Of a DNA stretch of 64,000 bases, positions 62,401-64,000 are shown in pieces. The translations under genes were made by a program, and so were the position numbers. The notes beneath the pieces were generated by a model. That model saw only the letters and a program-made list of their open reading frames with translations. It was not told where the DNA came from and searched no databases. Every line of letters begins with the position of its first letter. Within the stretch, counting starts at the first letter, position 1. The stretch is from contig CAVTNU010000005.1 of the NCBI GenBank assembly GCA_963736175.1, forward strand, positions 186,001-250,000, in the 5' to 3' direction. The DNA comes from Rhodoblastus sp963736175 (lineage in GTDB: Bacteria > Pseudomonadota > Alphaproteobacteria > Rhizobiales > Beijerinckiaceae).

Positions 62401-62616
62401 CGCGAATTGGCGTGGAAGGACGAATCGTTCGAAAGCGTCGTCGCCCGCCATTTCGCCGATCTGAAAGACCTGCTCGATCAGTTCCGCGACCCGACGAGCT
62501 TTTATCCGCCGCGTCCATTCCCGCAATTCGCCGCGAAATATAACGATTACGACCATCTGGCGCGCACGCGCGAATGGTCGGCGACAGGCGGCCTCGGCTC
62601 GGGCGAGGACGCATGA
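59449..62616 (+). CDS. addB: AddB helicase-nuclease subunit
   Basis: A 1055-residue protein of the alphaproteobacterial AddB type. The inactivated helicase part includes IYVPTRRAARALAGEIAAR, IGSTGSHKATADLL and ALAGLDENVWPPQ. The C-terminal PDDEXK nuclease domain has RIELLDDGTAVLVDYKTG and a preceding HLTAQADRIELL. With AddA it processes double-strand ends for RecA-dependent repair. The start is uncertain (TTG at 59449; GTG at 59461 is an alternative); no strong ribosome site is seen. The stop overlaps addA by ATGA. Confidence 0.9.
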   Translation: MNRIVTTEHSSAPASSPASPRRPARVFSIEPGAPFLATFAQSLLDGDIIPSFGCGCEPFELARAKIYVPTRRAARALAGEIAARTDGRSTLLPAILPLGALDAQEAEFGFAAAPLDDPLAEETPRAAEDIERRMILCELALAWARQLKQAIVTIDADGGVHHAPESLLVAATPADAWRLAGDMTALIDEMIVENVGWRGLDELGAGEFDDYWRITLRFLDIAISAWPAIQKARGFVDAARRRQIMIERAINSIARENAPVMAIGSTGSHKATADLLAAIARAPKGAVVLPGLDQRLDPASFALIGATGEACATHPQALLARLIKHIGVEREDVRPLGATHAPLRARATFVSEAFRPAETTQLWRSWRERQSAEALHQSLAGVALIEAEEEREEALALAIVLREALETPGRTAALITPDRALAERVRLELGRWGVVIDDSGGAPLAASRAGALARLALLALSGDNVDCAALLAHPDVARGLGDARQNIVELLEIGVLRSGLFAADRTLAGRIEQARSGAADKRAHPAQKALAPDDWAAIARAARTLDEAFAPLRRLGSAGLGAWIDAHMQALSALAGRDTGAFPGDDGEELALLFAQLRACANETMTFDAASYRDFFDVLVAEHVVRGQTQAHPRLKILGLLEARLMSADLVALAGLDENVWPPQAQNDCFLNRPMRVALGLSSPERRLGQTAHDFTQSLGAARVVLSRAKKRGGSPTVASRFLLRMAALAGKDVWRHVGARGDRWLELAREIDRPERETPIKRPRPIPALSLRPDKLSVTRIEMLRRDPYAVYAEYILKLAVLPPLDAPLGLREIGVGLHAALDEFARSCPTGPLPADARARIVALARQKLTAFADDPTFQAFRWPRLLRGIDDYLDFETRRRPFIKRLILETRGRLPIPLADGSIFHLTAQADRIELLDDGTAVLVDYKTGAPPTNAQVRAGFSPQLTLEATMAERGAFADVPATPVRTAFYLGLGGGSDGGERELAWKDESFESVVARHFADLKDLLDQFRDPTSFYPPRPFPQFAAKYNDYDHLARTREWSATGGLGSGEDA

Positions 62617-64000
62617 AAGCGCGCGCGGACATTCCGCAACAGACGCTGGAGCGACAAAGGCGCGCCTCCGATCCCGGCGCCTCGGCCTGGGTGTCGGCCA
62701 ACGCCGGCTCCGGCAAGACCCATGTGCTGACGCAGCGCGTCTTGCGGCTGCTCTATGAGGAAGCCTGCGCGCCCTCGCGCATTCTCTGCCTGACCTTCAC
62801 CAAGGCGGCGGCGGCCAACATGAACGCGCGCATCTTCAATACGCTGGCCGAATGGGTCAGCCTGGACGACAGCGCGCTGGCCAAAGCGATCATCGCGACA
62901 GGCGCGCCCGCGCCGGCCGACGCGGGCGCGCTCGACTTTGCCCGCCGTCTGTTCGCGCGCGCCGTGGAAACGCCCGGCGGCTTGAAAATTCAGACCCTTC
63001 ACGCCTTTTGCGAAAGTTTGCTGCACGCCGCGCCGTTTGAAGCCAATGTGGCGGCGGGATTCCGAGTCATCGAAGAAACGGCGCAGACGCAGGCGATTGA
63101 ACGCGCCAAGACCGAGGCGCTGAACCTTGCCGCTGGGAACGACCGACTGGCGGCTGCGTTGACCCGCGTCGCGGACGACGCCGGCCTCACATTCGAGTCA
63201 CTGCTGCGCGACGCCTTGGGGCGACGCAGGTTGTTTCGCGCCGGCGCCACGCCGCAAGCCGGCGACAGCCTGCGCAAGACGCTCGGCCTTTCGCCGCAAG
63301 ACACGCCTGAACATGTTGCGCAGACCATGCTGGAAGCAGGCGTCGCGCCGGAACGCTGGCCGGAGATCGCCGCTTTTCTGCAAACCGGGACGGCGAGCGA
63401 CGGCAAGAGAGGCGCCCAGCTCCTGCAGGCCTATGGCCATTGGCGCGCCAAGCGGGCGCGCCAGGCGCTCGACGATTACGCCAGACTGTTCTTCACCGAG
63501 CAGGGCGCGCCGGCTAGAAATGTGTTGAACGCCGGCCTTGGCAAGGCGCGGCCCGATCTCAAGCTTGAACTGGAGAAGGAGCAGGTCCGTCTCGCGGCCT
63601 TGCGCGACAAGCTGGCGAGCGCCGAAACCGCGGAACGCACGCAGGCGCTGAACGTGCTGCTCAACGCCATTCTCGATCGATACGAGACGATCAAGGCGGA
63701 GCGCCAATGGCTCGATTTCGACGATCTGATCGAACGCGCGCGCGCGCTCCTCACGCGCTCCTCGGCGCGCTGGGTGCTTTACAAGCTCGACGCCGGCATC
63801 GATCACATTCTTGTCGACGAGGCGCAGGACACCAGCGCCGCGCAATGGGAAATCCTGCGGATGATCGCCGAGGATTTTTTCGCCGGCGAGGGTCAAAGCC
63901 AGCGACTGCGCTCGTTCTTCGCCGTGGGCGACGAGAAGCAGTCGATCTTTTCGTTTCAAGGCGCCGAGCCGGCGCTGTTCGCGAAAATGCAACGCTATTT
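62613..64000 (+). CDS. addA: AddA helicase-nuclease subunit (3' end outside the window)
   Basis: The first 462 or so codons of a UvrD-like helicase. Walker A is in VSANAGSGKTHVLTQRVL (about residue 28-45), motif Ia in ILCLTFTKAAAANM, then GLKIQTLHAFCESLLH, and the Walker B region HILVDEAQDTSAAQWEIL, followed by AVGDEKQSIFSFQGAEP. AddA drives unwinding and carries a second nuclease domain at the missing C-terminus. The frame stays open to the last base. The ATG overlaps the addB stop, so they form one operon. Confidence 0.95.
   Translation, partial: MKARADIPQQTLERQRRASDPGASAWVSANAGSGKTHVLTQRVLRLLYEEACAPSRILCLTFTKAAAANMNARIFNTLAEWVSLDDSALAKAIIATGAPAPADAGALDFARRLFARAVETPGGLKIQTLHAFCESLLHAAPFEANVAAGFRVIEETAQTQAIERAKTEALNLAAGNDRLAAALTRVADDAGLTFESLLRDALGRRRLFRAGATPQAGDSLRKTLGLSPQDTPEHVAQTMLEAGVAPERWPEIAAFLQTGTASDGKRGAQLLQAYGHWRAKRARQALDDYARLFFTEQGAPARNVLNAGLGKARPDLKLELEKEQVRLAALRDKLASAETAERTQALNVLLNAILDRYETIKAERQWLDFDDLIERARALLTRSSARWVLYKLDAGIDHILVDEAQDTSAAQWEILRMIAEDFFAGEGQSQRLRSFFAVGDEKQSIFSFQGAEPALFAKMQRY

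Noticed and set aside
1..64000. CRISPR array, phage or insertion sequence
   Set aside because: No regularly spaced direct repeats, transposase, integrase or phage structural genes were seen on either strand.

Overview
The window is a GC-rich chromosomal segment of an alphaproteobacterium, most likely Hyphomicrobiales (Beijerinckiaceae/Methylocystaceae-like; the family is inference). Supporting this are the ahcY-divL-like-tsaE/amgK-murU-addB-addA gene order, an ALAS-type hemA, a mesaconyl-CoA hydratase of the ethylmalonyl-CoA pathway, and AGAGCGTTTT-type palindromic repeats. No transposase, integrase, phage gene or CRISPR array was seen.

Region 1 (1-2766, minus strand) is the 5' part of an Isp-type (group 1e-like) membrane [NiFe] hydrogenase operon: maturation protease, HupH-like protein, small subunit, Isp1 cytochrome b and the first codons of Isp2, mostly joined by ATGA overlaps. 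A FadL-type porin (3080-4369) and a GNAT gene follow.

Region 2 (about 5.4-30.5 kb) is a large sulfur-oxidation island. It holds a persulfide-sensor type ArsR regulator (SqrR/BigR-like), a DUF971 protein, TusA, DsrE2, a type I sulfide:quinone oxidoreductase, a YeiH-type exporter, two tiny unrecognised proteins and a TauD-like dioxygenase. Divergent from these is a complete reverse-type dsr operon, dsrABEFHCMKLJOP, then a TrpD2/YbiB-like gene, dsrN, hemA (ALAS), cysG, mrp, a cysteine-free DsrC paralogue, an Rrf2 regulator and a rhodanese. The genes suggest that sulfide is oxidised by SQR, sulfane sulfur is carried by rhodanese/TusA/DsrE2/DsrEFH to DsrC, and DsrAB oxidises it to sulfite with electrons leaving through DsrL and DsrMKJOP. 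The hemA-cysG-dsrN block can feed synthesis of the siro(heme) amide cofactor. Sulfite-oxidising genes (apr, sat, soe) are not in the window. A recurring ATTC-N8-GAAT-like site in front of several of these units is the best candidate for a common persulfide-controlled operator.

Region 3 (30.6-43.8 kb) is mixed: TrxC, a small membrane protein and orphan ccoG, a large GGDEF/EAL sensor overlapping a substrate-binding protein, a DUF4242/diheme peroxidase/Crp group, a VasI-like protein, MgtC and several small proteins. Region 4 (43.8-47.4 kb, minus) is a surface polysaccharide group with a frameshifted flippase. Region 5 (47.6-64 kb) is core genome: tRNA-Ala, yggT, a DUF167 gene, mesaconyl-CoA hydratase, an NDUFA9-like gene, glucokinase, truncated haemoglobin, ahcY, a DivL-like pseudo-kinase, a TsaE-AmgK fusion, murU, addB and the start of addA.
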